Source: Streptosporangium becharense
GTDB taxonomy: Bacteria > Actinomycetota > Actinomycetes > Streptosporangiales > Streptosporangiaceae
Assembly: GCF_014204985.1 (NCBI RefSeq)
Contig: NZ_JACHMP010000001.1
Span: 6,448,001 to 6,512,000, forward strand
Length of the DNA: 64,000 nt
Direction: 5' to 3'
In this document: piece after piece, positions 1 to 8,746 of the stretch
Numbering within the stretch: the first letter of the stretch is position 1
Layout of the letters: every line of letters begins with the position of its first letter
The notes under the pieces: model-generated
What the model saw: only the letters and a program-made list of their open reading frames with translations
What the model was told of the DNA's origin: nothing
The model's database searches: none
Translations under genes and position numbers: made by a program

Positions 1-2841
1 GTTGTACGGCACGAACCCCTGGCCCTCGCCCCGCCGCCACTTCGGCGTCACCCGCCAGGCCCACCGCTGCTCGGGGTCGGCCGGCGCGGCCGGGACCGGG
101 AACTCCAGCGTCGCCCCGTAGCCGCCGTAGGAGGTGTCGAGCCGGTCGAACTCCTCGGCGACCCGGGTCAGCCGCGCCTTGATCGCGGCGGTCAGCGCGG
201 CCCGGTGCACGGCGGTCGACTGGGCGGCCTCCTCGGCCCCCTTGGCCGCGGCCGTCAGGTCACGCTGCCGGGTGGTGATCTGGGTCTCGATCTGGCGGCG
301 CTGGTGCCGCTCGTACTCCTCCTGACCGCGCAGGTAGGACGCGAGCGCCGAACACACGCCGGGGAACGTCGCCTGCTCACGGGCGGTCCGCCCGGCACCC
401 GGCGCGGACCGCTCCCCGATCAGGAAGCGCAGTTCCTCGGGCATCTCCCCGTCGTCACCCGGGAAGGTGTCGCGCAGCGCCTCGTCCAGGCGGCGCTCGG
501 CGGCCCGCCACCACTCCTCGGCCGTCAGCGGGCGTTCCTGCTCGTCCAGGGCGGCCAGCCACTCCCGGGCCCCCTCGGCGGTGCCGCCCCACTCGCCGGC
601 CAGCGCGTCCAGCCCGAGCGCCTCACGGTCGGCGGAGATCTTCGCCGCCTGCGCCGTGGCCTGGTCGCGGTCGGCCTCGTGCCGGGCCCGGCGGCCTTCC
701 AGACGCTCGATCTCCATGTTCCTGGTGCGGGCCCGGAAGTCCAGGGTGCTCGCCCGGCGCTCGGCCTCCTCCACCTGCGGGGCGATCTCCGTCAGCGCCG
801 CGGCCAGCTCGGCGAGCGCGCTCCGGCGTCCGGCCAGCCGCCGCTCGACGTCGGCGAGTTGCACGGCGGCCCTGGCCCCCTCCAGGCGCCGCCCGGCCTC
901 GGCCACGGCGTCCTCCGCGGCCCGTACCGCCGCCGCGGCGTCCTCCTGCGCGTCACGGGCCCGGTGCAGCCGCTGCTCCGCGGCCTTGATGCGGGCCTCC
1001 CGCCCGGTGACGGCGGCCTCGAACGACCCTACGACGGTGATGCCCGCGGCGCTGACCAGCACCGACCCGGGCAGTCCGGCCAGCACTCGCGAGGCCGCCT
1101 CCAGGTCGGCGGCGTCGACGATCACCGCGTGCTCGTGCGGCCACCCCCGGGTTCCGAGGGCGGTCGCCGCCCGCCCGCCCCGGCCGGGCACGGCCTCGTC
1201 GTCGCGGGCCTGCTCGGCCACGTCGATCGCGTCCAGCAGGCCGGTCGCCCCGACCCCCGCCGTGGCCAGCGCGTCGAGCTGGGCCGCCGCCGGGCCGCCC
1301 TCGGCGTCGTCCAGCGCCGCCCGTGCCCCGTCGACCTCCCGGTCGGCCACGCCGAGCGCCTTCAGCGCCTCGTTCAGCCGGACCCTGGCCTCGTCCAGCT
1401 CGGCACCCGCCGTGGCCACGTCACGCCCGTCGGCCAGCCGGCGCTGCTCCTCCAGGCCGGGGATCCGGCCGCGCAGCTCGTCGGCGGAGTTCTCGGCCAC
1501 CGCCCGGTCGGCGTCGAGCTTGGCGGCGCGGGCCTGCAGGGCGGTGAGCTCGCGGCGGGCCCCGGTCAGGCCGCGGTCGAGAGTGTCGTCCTTGAGGGTG
1601 GCGATCTCCGCCCTGGTCTCGGCGACGGCCGCCGCGGCGCGCTCGGCCGCCGCGCCGGCCCGCTCCAGCTCCGCGGCCAGCGCCTCGTCGCGCTGCGCGG
1701 CGTCGCTGAGCCTGCGGGCCAGCCGCCCCCGCCAGCAGCGGGTCGCCTCCGCCAGCCGCACCCGGGCCCGGTCGCGCCGGTCGAAGGTGGAAAGGAGCGC
1801 GCGGGACTCGACCTCGAACTCCCGCAGCAGCTCCATCGCCCGCGTCGCCCGCACCCGCTTGGCGTGCTCGTCGCGGCGGGCCTCCCGCTCCTGGTCCAGC
1901 TCGGCGTCCAGGCCGGTCAGCGCGGCGATCGCCTCGAAGACGCGCTCGGGGGAGATCTCGTTGAGCGGCTGGGAGAGCAGGTTGGTGGCGACCTTGCTCC
2001 GTACCGAGGTCGACAGGAACGACACGCACCTGACCCGGTCGCCGTACAGGAACCTGGTCAGGTCCCGGGCCACCACGTCGCGGCGGCCCGCCGAGCGCGG
2101 CAGCGACGCCCACACCTCGTCGGCGCGCGCCACCCGCTCCGCCTCCGAGGGGGCCGCGGCCAGGCGCACCCCCGGCGTCCACCGGATCTCCAGGTGCGGG
2201 GCCTCCTGGTTGACCCGCAGCCACACGGTCACCGCGTCGTCCACCGAATCGGGGGCCGCGAAGACACCGACGATGTAGCCGTGGTCGGCGCTGGCCCACG
2301 TCCGGCCCCCGCCGCCCGCGGCGAGCTCGGCGTTGAACAGCAGCTCCGACACCGATTTGGCGCCGGAGGCGAAGCGCCACTGCTCGTCACCGAGCAGTGC
2401 GGTGATCATCGCGATGAACGACGACTTGCCCGCGCCGTTGGAGTCCTTCGGCCCGGCGCCCGCGACCACGATGAGCGTGCCCGGTACGGTCGGCACCGGG
2501 TGCGTCGACAGGCGGGAGATGTTGACCGGCTGCACGGCGATCAGCACGCGGTCGCCCACCACGTTCTCCGCGGGCGTGCCGGAGCGTACCTCCACGGCCA
2601 CCAGGCTGGCCTGCGTGCCGTGCGACGCCGCGCTCCCGCCGTCTCCAGGTGCCTCGGAGGTCTTGGGGGCCTTGGGGGTCTTGGGGGTCTTGGGGGTTCG
2701 TGCTCTCCCCGAGCCCCCAGGTGCCCCGGAGGTCCGCGCGCTGTCCGCGCCATCGGCCGCCTCGGGGGTCTTCGCGGTCTCCGCGGCCTTCGCCCCGCCT
2801 CCGCGTGGGCCCTTCGCGGCCTGGTTCCGCTGCTCGGTCAA
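1..2841 (-). CDS. SMC/MukB-like ATPase (JetC-like), 3' end beyond window
   Basis: The first 947 codons are open to the window edge. A Pro/Lys/Thr-rich N-terminal tail with PKT repeats precedes a Walker A motif, GPKDSNGAGKSS, at about residue 138. A long Glu/Arg/Ala-rich region of coiled-coil character follows, with a globular hinge-like break around residues 540-620 (GLPGSVLVSAAGITVV). The second coil and the C-terminal Walker B/signature half lie outside the window. This is the architecture of SMC, MukB, MksB and JetC ATPases that move or loop DNA. It lies downstream of two winged-helix genes on the same strand, after a 133-nt gap. The TTG at 2841 follows a weak AAAGGA; a GTG near 2610, just before the conserved domain, is an alternative. 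The JetC assignment comes from architecture and context. Confidence 0.65.
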   Translation of the reverse strand, partial: MTEQRNQAAKGPRGGGAKAAETAKTPEAADGADSARTSGAPGGSGRARTPKTPKTPKAPKTSEAPGDGGSAASHGTQASLVAVEVRSGTPAENVVGDRVLIAVQPVNISRLSTHPVPTVPGTLIVVAGAGPKDSNGAGKSSFIAMITALLGDEQWRFASGAKSVSELLFNAELAAGGGGRTWASADHGYIVGVFAAPDSVDDAVTVWLRVNQEAPHLEIRWTPGVRLAAAPSEAERVARADEVWASLPRSAGRRDVVARDLTRFLYGDRVRCVSFLSTSVRSKVATNLLSQPLNEISPERVFEAIAALTGLDAELDQEREARRDEHAKRVRATRAMELLREFEVESRALLSTFDRRDRARVRLAEATRCWRGRLARRLSDAAQRDEALAAELERAGAAAERAAAAVAETRAEIATLKDDTLDRGLTGARRELTALQARAAKLDADRAVAENSADELRGRIPGLEEQRRLADGRDVATAGAELDEARVRLNEALKALGVADREVDGARAALDDAEGGPAAAQLDALATAGVGATGLLDAIDVAEQARDDEAVPGRGGRAATALGTRGWPHEHAVIVDAADLEAASRVLAGLPGSVLVSAAGITVVGSFEAAVTGREARIKAAEQRLHRARDAQEDAAAAVRAAEDAVAEAGRRLEGARAAVQLADVERRLAGRRSALAELAAALTEIAPQVEEAERRASTLDFRARTRNMEIERLEGRRARHEADRDQATAQAAKISADREALGLDALAGEWGGTAEGAREWLAALDEQERPLTAEEWWRAAERRLDEALRDTFPGDDGEMPEELRFLIGERSAPGAGRTAREQATFPGVCSALASYLRGQEEYERHQRRQIETQITTRQRDLTAAAKGAEEAAQSTAVHRAALTAAIKARLTRVAEEFDRLDTSYGGYGATLEFPVPAAPADPEQRWAWRVTPKWRRGEGQGFVPYN

Positions 2842-2974
2842 CCCCGTGTTTCCTTTCTCGTCTCTTCCACGCCGCTCCCGGACGGGGCGGCGGCGCCGGT
2901 CGCCCCGCCGGACGGTGCGCCGCTCGCCCCATCGGGGGCCGGTCCGTCGTCCGGGGGAGCCGCCCGGCGGGCGC

Positions 2975-4201
2975 TCACCGCCGGTTGGCCCGTACGGCCG
3001 CGGCCAGCGGGGTGTGCGGGCCCGCGGCCAGGATCAGCTCCTCCTGCAGGCGCCGCCTGGCCCGCGGGGTCAGCCGGTGGAACTGCGGGCCGGGAACGTA
3101 ACCGCCGGCCTCCTCCCCGGCCTTGACCTGGGTCACCAGGCCCGCGTGGCGCAGCGTCCGCAGCGCGGCCTCCAGCTCGCCGATCGGCAGCCTGGTGTGC
3201 CGCCGCAGCTCCTCGACCTGGGCGGGGAACGGCGACAGCCAGCTGTCGGCGGGCAGCAGGCCGTCGGCCCGGGGGATCGCCACCGAGTGCACCAGCACCA
3301 GCACCAGCACCGCCCGCTCGGCCTCGCCGGGCCCGGCGTCCGCTCCGGCGGTCGTCTCGTCGGCGTAACCCGAGGTCCACGCCTCGCGGTCCTGGACCAG
3401 GACCCTCCCACGGCGCCGGAGCATCTCCGCGAGCGCGCGGCGCGGCACCGGGTCGCGCAACGCGGCGAACCGGGCCTCGTGCACCGGCTCCGCCGCGTGC
3501 TCCACCGCCATGAACGCCGCCACGATCTCGGCCCGGCGCCGCTCGTCGAACGGGCCGAGCAGATCCTCGTCGACCTCCTCGGGAAGGACGACGCTCGCTG
3601 TCGCCTCACCGCCCGCCGCCTCGCCGCCCGCCGCCTCGCCGCCGGCCGGGCCCCCGCCGGCCCCGTCCAGCACCGGCAGCACCGCCGTGCCGCCGTCCGC
3701 GGCCTCGCCCGCGGGCAGGCGGCGCACCAGTTCGCGGAGCTGGGCGTGGGAGGCGGCCGGCCAGGACGCGCACCGGGCGCCGAGCCGCACCACGCCGTCG
3801 GAGACCTCCAGCCAGGACGAGTCGTGCAGGCGGCGCAGCGCGCCGATAGCCCAGTTGCGCATCAGGTCGTCGCCGCGTCCGATCAGCGCCCGGTAGGCCG
3901 CGAGCACGTCGTCGACCGGGGCGGGGACACCGGGCCACGGGTCGGCGGCCAGGTCGGTCCAGCAGCATCTGAGCGCGGCGGCCAGGACCCGCCGGGTCTC
4001 CCCCGACCGCTCCACCGGGACGGAGGCCACCTGGTACTCCTCCAGCAGCGCCGGGGTCGCCCCGTCGGGCCAGACCGGCAGTGCCAGGCCGGTGCCGTCG
4101 CCGCGGCCCAGCCGGGCCATCCCCGGCGGTGCCGGTTCGTCGGCGGCCAGCGGCAGCGGCCCGGTGGCCCTGGCACGGACGTGCGCGAGCTCAGACGTCA
4201 C
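2975..4201 (-). CDS. winged-helix accessory subunit of SMC-like complex (JetB/MukE-like)
   Basis: The protein has 408 residues and no recognised enzyme motif. Two helix-rich segments, about 95-165 and 325-395, look like winged helices; the latter ends in LRHAGLVTQV and a wing-like strand. They flank an Ala/Gly/Glu low-complexity stretch (repeated GGEAA). The GTG start overlaps the end of the upstream gene by 11 nt, so the two are probably translationally coupled. By position it would be the MukE/MksE/JetB-type partner of the SMC ATPase encoded next. It is much longer than classical MukE (about 230 residues), so it may be a divergent family. Function is inferred from neighbours. Confidence 0.5.
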   Translation of the reverse strand: MTSELAHVRARATGPLPLAADEPAPPGMARLGRGDGTGLALPVWPDGATPALLEEYQVASVPVERSGETRRVLAAALRCCWTDLAADPWPGVPAPVDDVLAAYRALIGRGDDLMRNWAIGALRRLHDSSWLEVSDGVVRLGARCASWPAASHAQLRELVRRLPAGEAADGGTAVLPVLDGAGGGPAGGEAAGGEAAGGEATASVVLPEEVDEDLLGPFDERRRAEIVAAFMAVEHAAEPVHEARFAALRDPVPRRALAEMLRRRGRVLVQDREAWTSGYADETTAGADAGPGEAERAVLVLVLVHSVAIPRADGLLPADSWLSPFPAQVEELRRHTRLPIGELEAALRTLRHAGLVTQVKAGEEAGGYVPGPQFHRLTPRARRRLQEELILAAGPHTPLAAAVRANRR

Positions 4202-5408
4202 CGCCGGTCCTCTCCAGGAGGCCGTGCGAGAGCCAGGCGGGCTCCGCGCCGGGGCCGGCGGTCAGACCGTCGGACCAGCGCAGGCGGTACGGTGCGTCGG
4301 GACGCAGGTCGGCGGCGACGAGGTCGGCCAGCAGGCGGCGGGCCGAGACCCACTCGCCGTCGGCGGCCAGCAGTTCCTCCAGCGGCGCGGAGGAGCGTCC
4401 GCCCAGCGCGGCGCCGGCCACGGCGGCCAGGTGGTCGAGGCCGCCCGCGGCGGCGTCGTAGGTGTCGGCGGGCCCGGCGTCGGGCAGCGCCGAGCGCGGG
4501 GGAGTGGGCTGGGCCGGTGCCGGCCGGGGGCTCTCGTCCACGGCCCGCACGATCGCCGCCGGGTCGTGCCACGGCGCGGGGGCGTCGAAGACGAAGTCGT
4601 CGAGCACCGCGGCCAGCCGTTCCTTGCCGGCGGTCTGCGCGAAGGTGCGCCAGGTCTCCGCGGGCAGCAGGGTCAGATTCCTGGTGGTTCCGGCGGAGTC
4701 GGCCAGCCGCCCGGCGGCCCGGCGGGAGGCGTCGCTGTAGGCGTAGATCGCCGCGCGCAGTTCGGTGCAGACGCGGTCGAGGTCGGGCCAGCGGGTGAGG
4801 ATCGTGCCGTGCAGGCTCTGTGCCCGGCGGGCGATCTCCTCGGTGCCCCAGAGCTTGGGTGCCTGCTCGCGCAGTTCCTCGATGGTGCCGCCGAGCAGCG
4901 TGATCAGCTCCAGAGCCCAGAGCCGGAAGGCGCGCGACAGGTTCTGCGCGCTGACGCGCGCCTCCTCCATGGTCGTGCGCGGGTCGGCCACGTTGAGGTC
5001 CTCGAGCGCGAGCAGCCGGTGCATCTCCGACTGGCCGCCGTCGTCCATCATCCGGCGGATGAACATCAGCCCCACCACGCTGGTGAACGACGCGCGGTAG
5101 CGGAGCTGGTTGGGCTTGGGGAACACCTCGCGCACGGCGCCGAGGCCCCGCAGGACCCGCAGCCGGTTCTCGAACTGGTCGAGCGGGTAGGCCCGGCAGA
5201 CGTGGCGCATCTGCTCGTGGGTCAGCCACTCCTCACCGGCCTCGGCGAACGCCGCGAACAGGGTCTCGGCGATGTCGACCAGCGCGGGGTCGTCCACCAC
5301 CGCCCCGCTGTCGCGGGCGAGCGCGGCGAACATGCGGCGGTAGGTGGCGAGCACCGCCTCCTCGGTGAGGGCCGAGTCGAGGGTGATCTCGTGGTTCGTC
5401 TCTGGCAC
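4191..5408 (-). CDS. kleisin-like subunit of SMC-like complex (JetA/MukF-like)
   Basis: With the GTG at 5408 the protein has 405 residues. It is predicted mostly helical, with an N-terminal winged-helix-like region (EEWLTHEQMRHVCRAY, then ENRLRVLRGLGAVRE), a long helical middle (residues 90-230) and an acidic/proline-rich linker before a C-terminal helical domain. It is the first gene of a three-gene set ending in an SMC-like ATPase, which fits a MukF/MksF/JetA kleisin role. The frame is open upstream to 5594, but I prefer 5408 because a TACGGT hexamer lies 7 nt before it, the layout of leaderless actinobacterial genes. The family call is inference. Confidence 0.5.
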   Translation of the reverse strand: MPETNHEITLDSALTEEAVLATYRRMFAALARDSGAVVDDPALVDIAETLFAAFAEAGEEWLTHEQMRHVCRAYPLDQFENRLRVLRGLGAVREVFPKPNQLRYRASFTSVVGLMFIRRMMDDGGQSEMHRLLALEDLNVADPRTTMEEARVSAQNLSRAFRLWALELITLLGGTIEELREQAPKLWGTEEIARRAQSLHGTILTRWPDLDRVCTELRAAIYAYSDASRRAAGRLADSAGTTRNLTLLPAETWRTFAQTAGKERLAAVLDDFVFDAPAPWHDPAAIVRAVDESPRPAPAQPTPPRSALPDAGPADTYDAAAGGLDHLAAVAGAALGGRSSAPLEELLAADGEWVSARRLLADLVAADLRPDAPYRLRWSDGLTAGPGAEPAWLSHGLLERTGGDV

Positions 5409-5415
5409 GGGCCCT

Positions 5416-5421
5416 ACCGTA
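5416..5421 (-). promoter_or_regulatory. -10 element of a probable leaderless promoter for the SMC operon
   Basis: TACGGT on the minus strand ends 7 nt before the GTG at 5408. There is no good Shine-Dalgarno sequence before that GTG, so the transcript probably starts at or next to the start codon. The rest of 5422-5664 holds the divergent promoter region for the Spo0M-like gene and no other recognisable feature. Confidence 0.4.
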
Positions 5422-5664
5422 AGGCTTCCGCGGGGCAACCCCGGCCCGCTCGGCCGCGGCGCCGCCCGCGCGAGGCGGAACCCGGCGTACTCCACGGCGC
5501 TTACCGCCACGCTACGGTGATTTCCGGCGAGAACCGAAAGCTGGTCTCTTCCCGGCAGTCTTCCCCGGACCCGGGACGGGCGGGCGGGAACCACGGCTGC
5601 GCCGCGGTCGTTCCATCGGCATTCAGGTCATTCAGGTCATACGGCACGGACAGTGGAGGAACGC

Positions 5665-6456
5665 GTGATATTCAAGCGGATGCTGGGAGCACTCGGAGTC
5701 GGTGCCCCCTCGGTGGACACCGTCCTCGCCGCCCATCGGGTGCAGCCTGGCGCGCCGCTGACCGGTGAGGTGAGGGTCAAGGCCGGGGAGTACGACGCCG
5801 ACATCGAGTACGTGGCGCTGGGCCTGATCGCGCGGGTGGAGTCCGAGCGGACCGAGTCCGAGCGGATCGGCACCATGGAGTTCCTCCGCTCCGAGGTCGC
5901 CGGGCCCTTCCGGCTGCGCAAGAACGAGGATCGGGTCATCCCCTTCCAGCTCCCCACGCCGTGGGAGATGCCCGTCACCGAGATCCAGGGCCGGCGCCTG
6001 AACGGGATGGCCCTGGGCGTGCGCACCGAGCTGGCGATCGCCTCGGCGGTCGACAAGGGCGACCTGGACCCGCTGGACATCGTGCCGCTCGACTCCCAGG
6101 AGGCCGTGCTGCGCGCCTTCTCGGAGATGGGGTTCCGCTTCAGGAGCGCGGACCTGGAGGAGGGGTACATCCGCAACTCCAAGCAGGAGCTGCCGTTCTA
6201 CCAGGAGATCGAGTTCTACCCGCCCAGCCACTACGCCGGGGGGATCAGTGAGATCGAGCTGACCTTCGTCACCACCGCCGCCGACCTGGACATCGTCCTG
6301 GAGGCCGACAAGCGCGCCGACTACCGCGGCCCGAGCAGGGACGTCTACAAGCGCTTCCGGGTGAGCCACCAGGACGCGGTGAAGCGCAACTGGGCCGCCG
6401 AGATCGACAAGTGGCTGGGCAGCATAGCCGGGCGTCCTCGCGGCTACAAGGGCTGA
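5665..6456 (+). CDS. spo0M: Spo0M-like sporulation control protein (arrestin fold)
   Basis: The 263-residue product starts IFKRMLGALGVGAPSVDTVL and continues with a beta-rich arrestin-like domain (PGAPLTGEVRVKAGEYDADIEYVALGL). The second half contains the family's FPFQLPTPWEMPVT-type stretch (here IPFQLPTPWEMPVT) and an acidic beta region. Spo0M family proteins are cytoplasmic, arrestin-like and linked to sporulation or cell-shape control in Bacillus; their molecular role in actinomycetes is poorly defined. The start is the GTG at 5665, preceded by GGAGG at 5 nt; an in-frame GTG at 5653 lacks such a site. It is divergent from the SMC operon. Confidence 0.85.
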   Translation: MIFKRMLGALGVGAPSVDTVLAAHRVQPGAPLTGEVRVKAGEYDADIEYVALGLIARVESERTESERIGTMEFLRSEVAGPFRLRKNEDRVIPFQLPTPWEMPVTEIQGRRLNGMALGVRTELAIASAVDKGDLDPLDIVPLDSQEAVLRAFSEMGFRFRSADLEEGYIRNSKQELPFYQEIEFYPPSHYAGGISEIELTFVTTAADLDIVLEADKRADYRGPSRDVYKRFRVSHQDAVKRNWAAEIDKWLGSIAGRPRGYKG

Positions 6457-6481
6457 CGTCCGGGGCCTCGCCGAACCGCGT

Positions 6482-6515
6482 GCAACAATTCGCAACTTTC
6501 CTGACAGAACGCAAC
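6482..6515 (+). promoter_or_regulatory. three GCAAC direct repeats upstream of the DUF5753 regulator
   Basis: GCAAC occurs at 6482, 6492 and 6511, each in a similar A/T-rich context, just before a TACCGT hexamer (6523-6528) that could be a -10 element. The spacing (10 and 19 bp) puts the copies on nearly the same DNA face. The same word recurs as a tandem pair before the next gene, which suggests an operator for the regulator encoded here. Confidence 0.35.
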
Positions 6516-6568
6516 AAGAGGACTACCGTCAAGGCACCGAATTCCCCCGCGGTGACGAGGTGACGGAG

Positions 6569-7423
6569 ATGGCGACCTCCACAGCACGCATCGACGAGGC
6601 CAAGGGCATCCTCGCCGCCCGGCTCAGGGCACTGCGTGCCCGGGCCGGGCTGACCGGCCGGGCGCTGTCGGCGCGGACCGGCCTGGACCACACCAAGATC
6701 TCCAAGATCGAGAACGCCGTGCAGATGCCGAACCAGGCCGACATCCGGATCTGGTGCGAGGCGTGCGACGCCGACGAGCAGGTGGTCGATCTGATCGCGG
6801 CGGCCCAGAACATCGACGCCATGTACACCGACTGGCGCCGCCTGGAGGAGACCGGCCTCGGACACGTCCAGCGCTCCTTCCAGCCGCTGTACGACAAGAC
6901 CCGCCAGTTCCGGGTCTGGCAGCACTCGGCGGTCCCCGGGCTGCTGCAGACCGCCGACTACGCGCGCGCGCACCTGCGCACCGTCATCGACTTCCGCGGC
7001 ATCCCCGACGACCTCGACGCCGCGGTGGAGGCCCGGCTGAGGCAGCAGCGGGTGCTGCGAGGCGGCGCCAAGCGGTTCGCGTTCATCGTGGGGGAGCAGG
7101 CCCTGCGCACCCCGCTGGTGGACCCCGGGCGGATGGCGGCACAGCTCGACCGGCTGGCCGAGCTGACCTCCGGCGTGGCGAACGTGTCGTTCGGCGTCGT
7201 CCCGGCGACGGCCAGGCCGCCGCTCATGCCGCCGGAGAACTTCTGGATCTACGACGACGACCGGGTGCGGGTCGACACCGTACCCGGTCAGATCCAGCAC
7301 CGGGCCCCGAGTGACGTCGCCGCCTACGAGAAGGCGTTCCAGGCCCTCAGCGGTGCCGCGGTGTACGGGAGCCAGGCCCGCGACCTGCTGCGCCGCGCCA
7401 AGGAGGAGCTGGACCGGGCGTGA
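6569..7423 (+). CDS. helix-turn-helix regulator of the DUF5753 (Scr1-like) family
   Basis: The 284-residue product has an N-terminal Xre-type helix-turn-helix (about residues 15-60: LRARAGLTGRALSARTGLDHTKISKIENA). A C-terminal DUF5753 ligand-like domain follows, with the family hallmark of aromatic and acidic residues (FWIYDDDRVRVDTV, VAAYEKAFQALSGAA). Proteins of this type are abundant in streptomycetes and relatives, usually paired with a small partner gene and involved in development or antibiotic control. The ATG at 6569 is chosen because GAGGTG lies 6 nt upstream; GTG 6560 is possible. A small gene follows at 7531. Repeated GCAAC motifs lie upstream of both. Confidence 0.85.
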   Translation: MATSTARIDEAKGILAARLRALRARAGLTGRALSARTGLDHTKISKIENAVQMPNQADIRIWCEACDADEQVVDLIAAAQNIDAMYTDWRRLEETGLGHVQRSFQPLYDKTRQFRVWQHSAVPGLLQTADYARAHLRTVIDFRGIPDDLDAAVEARLRQQRVLRGGAKRFAFIVGEQALRTPLVDPGRMAAQLDRLAELTSGVANVSFGVVPATARPPLMPPENFWIYDDDRVRVDTVPGQIQHRAPSDVAAYEKAFQALSGAAVYGSQARDLLRRAKEELDRA

Positions 7424-7472
7424 CGGCGCCCGGGAGCGCCCGCGTCCCGCGACGATGTCCCGCGACTGTGGC

Positions 7473-7496
7473 GCGCAACATCGCGCAACATCGTTG
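7473..7496 (+). promoter_or_regulatory. tandem GCGCAACATC repeats before the small partner gene
   Basis: GCGCAACATC is repeated exactly at 7473-7482 and 7483-7492. It runs into GTTG, so the second copy forms CAAC-ATC-GTTG, a short inverted repeat. It shares the GCAAC core with the repeats upstream of the neighbouring DUF5753 regulator and lies just upstream of the TAGCCT -10 candidate of the next gene. Confidence 0.35.
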
Positions 7497-7530
7497 AAGC
7501 GGGCGTCCGGCGGTGCCTAGCCTCGCCATC

Positions 7531-7914
7531 GTGACCGTTGATCACCTGACCCATGACGAGCTCGCGTCGACCGCCGCCGAACTCCGGGCCCGGGAGCTGG
7601 CGGACATCCTCGCGCGATCCCACAACATCCCGGCCGACGTGCACCGGCTTCCCTCGGGGGAGGTGGTGGTCTCCGTCTACTACGGACTGGTGACCCGCCT
7701 CGACGCCCGAGGCCGCTTCTGGTGGGTCGTCCCGGCCTCCCCGGGCCGGGACCGGCCGCTGTGGACGAGCGCCGTCACCCCGGCCGTGGCGGCGCACCGG
7801 ATCGCCCGCCACTACGGGGAGCTGCGCGACCGTCCGCTGCCCCACCTGATCCGGGACGGCTACCTGCTGGCGGACGTCCTGCTGGACCACCACGCCGCCG
7901 CCTCTCCGATCTGA
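7531..7914 (+). CDS. small hypothetical protein paired with DUF5753 regulator
   Basis: The 127-residue protein has no motif I can assign. The N-terminus is helical and charged (DHLTHDELASTAAELRARELAD); the middle is beta-like (HRLPSGEVVVSVYYGLVTRL), followed by an aromatic stretch, GRFWWVVPASP. Its position after a DUF5753 regulator matches the small accessory genes that accompany that family. A TAGCCT hexamer ends 7 nt before the GTG at 7531 and there is no ribosome binding site, so a leaderless mRNA is likely. It is not a DUF397 protein by eye. Confidence 0.6.
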   Translation: MTVDHLTHDELASTAAELRARELADILARSHNIPADVHRLPSGEVVVSVYYGLVTRLDARGRFWWVVPASPGRDRPLWTSAVTPAVAAHRIARHYGELRDRPLPHLIRDGYLLADVLLDHHAAASPI

Positions 7915-8070
7915 ATCGACCGACATCATCTCCGTCACTCATGGTGTGCAGATAACTACTGTATGTCATATATTCACGGGTTCAACCGGACATGGGGTAA
8001 TCGTCTGGATCCTTTGAGTAACGTCTTCGGTGTGAGCCGAACGCGCCACGACTCGAAGGGGAGAAGACTC

Positions 8071-8727
8071 GTGATAAGCGTCCTGATCGCCGAAGACATG
8101 CACCTCGTCCGCGGGGCCGTGGCCGCACTGCTCTCCGCGGAACGGGACATCGAGGTCGTCGGCGAGGCCGGTCACGGCGACGAGGTGGTTCCCGAGTGCC
8201 TGCGCCACCGGCCGGACGTGGCGCTCATCGACATCGGCCTGCCGGGCACCGACGGCCTCACCGCGGCCCGGGAGATCGGCCGGCGGCTGCCCTCGTGCAG
8301 GACGGTGATCCTGACCGGCCTCGCCACCCCCTCCGCACTGCGGGCCGCGCTGGACGCGGGGGTGCACGGCTTCATCGTCAAGGACAGCCCGGCGGAGCAG
8401 CTCGCCGAGTGCGTGCGCCGGGTGGCCGCCGGTGAGCGGGTCGTCGACCCCGAACTGGCGGTGGCCGCCCTGAACGCCAGGAGCAACCCGCTCACCGAGC
8501 GGGAACTGGAGGTCCTGGAGGCCGCTGCGGAGGGCGCCCCGGTCGGTGAGATCGCCACCCGCCTCAGCCTCTCCGGCGGCACGGTACGCAACCATCTGGC
8601 GCGGATCCTCACCAAGGTCGGCGCCCGCACCCGCGTGGAGGCGGTCAGGGTCGCCTGGGAGTCCGGCTGGCTCCGCTCCGACGACCTCGCCGGACGCGAG
8701 CCGGTCCGCCGCCGCTCCTCCGGCTGA
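8071..8727 (+). CDS. NarL/FixJ-type response regulator, probable lanthipeptide-locus regulator (RamR-like)
   Basis: The 218-residue product has a receiver domain (residues 1-120) with the acidic pocket ED near residue 8, phosphoacceptor Asp in LIDIGLPG, Thr in ILTG and Lys in IVKD. A LuxR-type helix-turn-helix lies at about 150-205 (LTERELEVLEAAAEG, GTVRNHLARILTKVGARTRVEAV). The GTG at 8071 follows GGGGAG at 8 nt. It converges on the oligopeptidase gene with only 19 nt between them. The matching HisKA_3 kinase type sits at the far end of the lanthipeptide locus, so this is probably its partner and resembles RamR of SapB clusters. That pairing is an inference. Confidence 0.8.
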   Translation: MISVLIAEDMHLVRGAVAALLSAERDIEVVGEAGHGDEVVPECLRHRPDVALIDIGLPGTDGLTAAREIGRRLPSCRTVILTGLATPSALRAALDAGVHGFIVKDSPAEQLAECVRRVAAGERVVDPELAVAALNARSNPLTERELEVLEAAAEGAPVGEIATRLSLSGGTVRNHLARILTKVGARTRVEAVRVAWESGWLRSDDLAGREPVRRRSSG

Positions 8728-8746
8728 CCGCCGTGCCCGCCGCCCG

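Noticed and set aside
205..3126. Very long open frame on the plus strand (973 codons), plus a second at 2333-4798
   Set aside because: They mirror the minus-strand SMC-complex genes, are Gly/Arg/Pro/Gln-rich without domain signatures, and arise from high third-position GC. The minus strand shows Walker A and coiled-coil sequence.
1..5408. Assignment to the TIGR02677/02678/02680 (DUF2397/DUF2398) Wadjet-like set
   Set aside because: Gene sizes and order are similar, but the kleisin-like and partner proteins do not show the sequence features I associate with DUF2397/DUF2398; kept as a generic JetABC-like set.
6569..7914. DUF5753 pair as part of the lanthipeptide cluster
   Set aside because: It is separated by its own regulatory repeats, and such pairs occur throughout actinomycete genomes; no functional link seen.
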